Assembly (NCBI RefSeq): GCF_900115955.1
Contig: NZ_FOYL01000004.1
Location: 840,810 to 904,809 of the forward strand
DNA length: 64,000 nucleotides
Reading direction: 5' to 3'
Source: Lentzea waywayandensis
Lineage (GTDB): Bacteria; Actinomycetota; Actinomycetes; Mycobacteriales; Pseudonocardiaceae
Shown here: in pieces, positions 61,425-64,000 of the stretch
Layout: each line of letters starts with the position of its first letter
Numbering within the stretch: the stretch's first letter is position 1
The notes under the pieces: model-generated
What the model was told of the DNA's origin: nothing
Database searches by the model: none
The model's input: only the letters and a program-made list of their open reading frames with translations
Program-made: the position numbers and the translations under genes

Positions 61425-61658
61425 CTAGTTCCTCGTACTCGTTCGAAGACTGGCCCGGACGCCTTCGAGGGCTTCCCGTAGCTCTTCACGCGCCCACACG
61501 GCCCTCTGCGCGGCGTCAACGCAGCGACGGAGGTAGTGCCTGCCGAGCAACACGACGTAGAGAGGAGGCAGCACCAGCCAGAGGAGGAACAGCAAGATCC
61601 CCGTCTCGTCCCACACCATGCCCGTCACCGCCTCCGTAGACCTCAGATCCGCCAACAT
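61425..61658 (-). CDS. Small single-pass membrane protein
   Basis: 77 residues (or 64 from the ATG at 61619). One membrane helix (ILLFLLWLVLPPLYVVLLG) and a basic helical tail are visible. Coupled to the DUF5753 regulator downstream. Function unknown. Confidence 0.6.
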   Translation of the reverse strand: MLADLRSTEAVTGMVWDETGILLFLLWLVLPPLYVVLLGRHYLRRCVDAAQRAVWAREELREALEGVRASLRTSTRN

Positions 61659-61732
61659 CAGCTTCTTTGACGGCAGGTCGGGTGTAAATGACCAGGCAGA
61701 GACCTAAGGCGACCTCTCGCGACCTACACTCA

Positions 61733-61750
61733 TCAGCGCTGACATTAGCG
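61733..61750. promoter_or_regulatory. Single copy of the TCAGCGC-GACAT-AGCG motif
   Basis: TCAGCGCTGACATTAGCG differs by one base from the copy at 54867. It lies 19 bp before the ATG at 61769, in the region divergent from the 61658 gene. Confidence 0.6.
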
Positions 61751-61768
61751 AGATGGAGAGGTCAGCCC

Positions 61769-62689
61769 ATGAATCCGCGGCATCAGAATGGGCAGCCAGG
61801 GACGTTGTTCGGAGCGCTGCTTCGGCGGCGGCGGCAAACCGCCGAGGAGTTCAGCGAGGCGGCCGAGAAGTTCGCACGTGAACGGGGGATGGATGCCACG
61901 CTGAGTGCTCGTCACGTGCAACGGTTCGCGTCGGGCGTTCGAGCTGACGGCAAGCCGCTGGGACCCGTGCGCCAGTCAACGAGGCGCCTGCTTGAGGAAA
62001 TGCTCAGCGTGCCGGTGGAGCGGCTGCTAGCACCGGTCAGGGAGGCCGAGCCAGCCTATACAGATGCTGATCTTGGTCTACGCGCGAGGATCGCAGCCGG
62101 GCGAAAGCTCGACATGCACACCGTCTCACTGCTGAGGCAGAAGCTTGACATCACTCGCGTGATTGATCGTCGACTGGGCGCGTCCGCGTTGCTCGGCGAG
62201 CTGCGTGCGCAGATCGCTCAGATGGAACGCGCACTCCGCGACGTCCTGAGTCAGTCGATCCGATCGAGCCTCGCCGAGGTACTTGTTGACTCGTCCGCGC
62301 TCGCCGGTTGGCAGTCGTTGGATCAGGGCGACGTCAGTGATTCGTGGGACCACTATGACGTGGCGCGAATGGCCGCGCGGGAGGCGCGTTCGTGCGAGCT
62401 TGAGGCGTACGCGTGTGCTGGCCAAGCAGTCGTGTTGCTCGACATCGGCGAGACGCACGCCGCGGTCGAGTTGACGGACTATGCGTGCACAATCTCCAAA
62501 GGGCGAGCCCCGAGGCTGCTCTACTCGTGGTTGACCGCTGGTCATGGCGAGGCTTGCGCGGCGAATGGCGACCATCGGGCGAGCATGCGTGCATTTGATG
62601 AGGCCTTGCGCTCGATGCCCGGTCACATGGACCGCCCGGAGGTCCCATACCTCGTCTTCGACTCGACACATCTCGCACGCTGGCGGGGC
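61769..62689 (+). pseudogene. TPR-type regulator truncated by an IS3-family element
   Basis: From ATG 61769 about 307 residues remain. They match the 53154 regulator through its TPR-like region: YLVFDSTHLARWRG here, FLLLNDGQLVRWRG there. The frame then enters the inverted repeat of the IS and continues in unrelated codons. About 90 residues of the C-terminus are lost or lie beyond the IS. The N-terminal part (RRRRQTAEEFSEAAEKFARERG) is an unusual helix-turn-helix-like segment. Confidence 0.85.
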
Positions 62690-62731
62690 TGGGGCTGCCC
62701 CGTTTTGACGGACAGGGTCGATGAGGTGTGG

Positions 62732-63622
62732 TCACGCTACCTGATCGGCAGGCTGGTATCGGGTGGCTTCGTAGGTGGCGGGGCTGAGGTAGCCGAGGCT
62801 GGAATGCCGTCGGCGGGTGTTGTACCAACCTTCGATGTATTCGAAGATTGCCTTGTGTGCCTTGGCTTTCGTGGGCCAGGGCTGCCGGTCGAGCAGCTCG
62901 GTCTTGATGGTGGCGAAGAACGATTCGGCGACCGCGTTGTCCCAGCATTGGCCCTTGCGGCCGACGGATAGCCGCACTCCGGCGTCGGTGGCCGCGCGGG
63001 CGTACTGACTGGAGGTGTATTGACAGCCCCTGTCGGAGTGGAAGATCACTCCTGGCTCGGGTCGGCGCTGGGTGACGGCGTTGTGCAGGGCCTGCTCGAC
63101 CAGGTCGGTGCGCAGGTGATCGGCGGTGGCCCAGCCGACGACGCGCCGGGAGCCGAGGTCGATCACGGTCGCGAGGTAGAGCCAGCCTTCCCAGGTGTTG
63201 ATGTAGGTGATGTCGCCGCACCACCTGCTGTTGATTTCTCTTGCGCTGCAAGAGAAATCCCGCTTGATCAGGTCGGCCGGGGTGGTCGCGGCCGGGTCGG
63301 GGATCGTGGTGGTGCGCCAGCGTTTCGGCGCCCGCCCGGCTCGGCCGGCTTCGCGCAGGAGCCGGGCGACGCGCTTGCGGGAGTGCCGATGCCCCTGGTC
63401 GGCGAGCTCGGCGTGGATCCGCGGCGTCCCGTAGGTGCCGTTCGACTCGTCGTGCACCGCGATGATCTTCTCGGTCAGCGCGGCGTCGACGCGGTCACGG
63501 GCGGACGGGCCGTTGGCACGGCGGGTGTAGTAGGCGGCACGGGAGACCTTGAGCAACTCGCAGGCACGCTTGACGTTGCCGCTGCCGGCGTTCTCCGCCT
63601 CGATGAACGGATACACGTTCAC
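62732..63622 (-). CDS. IS3-family transposase OrfB (DDE integrase domain)
   Basis: 296 residues. The rve domain has the three acidic residues: first Asp in WCGDITYI, second in FHSDRGCQYTS and the Glu in AESFFATIKTEL. An N-terminal HTH_21-like part (RVARLLREAGRAGR) precedes it. Its GTG overlaps the orfA stop (GTGA); a fused OrfAB by frameshift is usual in the family. Confidence 0.95.
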   Translation of the reverse strand: MNVYPFIEAENAGSGNVKRACELLKVSRAAYYTRRANGPSARDRVDAALTEKIIAVHDESNGTYGTPRIHAELADQGHRHSRKRVARLLREAGRAGRAPKRWRTTTIPDPAATTPADLIKRDFSCSAREINSRWCGDITYINTWEGWLYLATVIDLGSRRVVGWATADHLRTDLVEQALHNAVTQRRPEPGVIFHSDRGCQYTSSQYARAATDAGVRLSVGRKGQCWDNAVAESFFATIKTELLDRQPWPTKAKAHKAIFEYIEGWYNTRRRHSSLGYLSPATYEATRYQPADQVA

Positions 63623-63936
63623 CGGGTCTCCTTCGCGAAGAAAGCCGTGGCCCGCTTGAGGATCTCCACGTCCTCACGCAGCCGCCGGTTCTCCCGCCGC
63701 AACGCGGCCAGCTCGGCCTTCTCATCGCTGCTCAGCCCGCCGTCCTCGCGGGTCCCGGCGTCACGTTCGGCCTGGCGGACCCACTCGCGCACGGCGGTCT
63801 CGGTCAGGTCGAAGTCCTTCGCGACCTGGGCGATCGAGCGGTCACCACGCTGGCACTGCTCGACGATCTCCGCCTTGAACTCCGGGGTGAACGCACGACG
63901 AGGACGCCGGGGCTTGTTCGAGCCCGTGGTCTTCAT
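63619..63936 (-). CDS. IS3-family transposase OrfA
   Basis: 105 residues with a helix-turn-helix (FTPEFKAEIVEQC...SIAQVAKDFDLTETAVREWV) and a C-terminal leucine-zipper-like helix (LAALRRENRRLREDVEILKRATAFF). It binds the IS ends and pairs with OrfB. Confidence 0.95.
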   Translation of the reverse strand: MKTTGSNKPRRPRRAFTPEFKAEIVEQCQRGDRSIAQVAKDFDLTETAVREWVRQAERDAGTREDGGLSSDEKAELAALRRENRRLREDVEILKRATAFFAKETR

Positions 63937-64000
63937 AAGGACATCCTTCCAGGGGCAGAACCCCTGATCTCAGATGTCCGTCAAAACGGGTCAGGCCCAG

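Larger units (their letters stand above)
62690..63999 (-). mobile_element. IS3-family insertion sequence
   Basis: About 1.31 kb with 26-bp imperfect terminal inverted repeats (62689-62714 and 63975-64000) sharing CCGTTTTGACGGACA. The ends are TG...CA, as usual in this family. It carries orfA and orfB on the minus strand in overlapping frames. It has cut the regulator at 61769. The window ends at its right end, so the target duplication cannot be seen. Confidence 0.93.

Overview
The window is a high-GC actinobacterial chromosome segment, most likely from a filamentous, sporulating member of the Pseudonocardiales (Lentzea/Saccharothrix/Actinosynnema type; this placement is inference). Supporting signs are a mycothiol synthase, the GlnR-MshD-Pst gene order, a WhiB-like protein, an RsiG-type c-di-GMP-binding anti-sigma factor, a DasR-type chitinase operator and many GTG starts with 4-bp stop/start overlaps.

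Layout. 1-6.2 kb: the end of a myo-inositol operon (sugar ABC permease and ATPase, IolC, a DeoC/LacD-like aldolase, IolB, IolD). 6.3-14.5 kb: housekeeping and small conserved genes (pentapeptide-repeat protein, old yellow enzyme, DUF3073, MFS exporter, RsiG, BKACE enzyme, YgfZ, Fur-family regulator, aminotransferase class IV). 14.5-18.9 kb: a secreted multidomain chitinase under a DasR-like operator, the 5-oxoprolinase subunits PxpB/PxpC, and an array of six 17-bp palindromes. 18.9-24.1 kb: nitrobindin-like protein, a large nested hairpin, and a sulfur operon (rhodanese, DUF1416, DUF4395) headed by a 25-residue cysteine-containing leader peptide that has not been listed as a gene before in this window. 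24.2-31.9 kb: glnR, mshD, pstSCAB behind a PHO box, phoU. 31.9-38 kb: a very long LytR-CpsA-Psr protein, a diguanylate cyclase, a lipoprotein and the tRNA-dihydrouridine synthase gene dus.

37.6-41.3 kb is unusual. The dus gene has been entered twice. Each event left a displaced dus 5' fragment that ends in the same 15-nt junction, and each cassette brought its own dus 5' end plus a small cargo. The first cargo is a low-GC three-gene operon ending in a membrane protein that resembles the TRADD-N-associated two-TM family of bacterial conflict systems. The second is one bitopic membrane protein. No integrase is present.

41.3-47 kb is ordinary (macrodomain hydrolase, DUF4241, SOD-like protein, membrane proteins, serine hydrolase, MFS exporter). 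47.2-47.5 kb holds two tandem tRNA-like units in which the 3' half precedes the 5' half (circularly permuted), directly downstream of a conserved gene of unknown function. A tRNA-Lys 3' fragment with CCA and terminator, and an intact tRNA-Lys(TTT), follow at 49.0-49.4 kb.

49.5-62.7 kb is an accessory region: a NACHT-LRR protein (NLR-like defence candidate), a NUDIX hydrolase, TPR-type XRE regulators, then a block like an actinomycete integrative conjugative element (excisionase-like HTH, WhiB-like, small membrane protein, DUF2637/Spd-like protein, FtsK/TraB-like translocase, a clt-like repeat cluster, DUF5753 regulators). Its last regulator is cut by an IS3-family element whose inverted repeats lie at 62,689-62,714 and 63,975-64,000, so the window ends at the edge of the insertion sequence.
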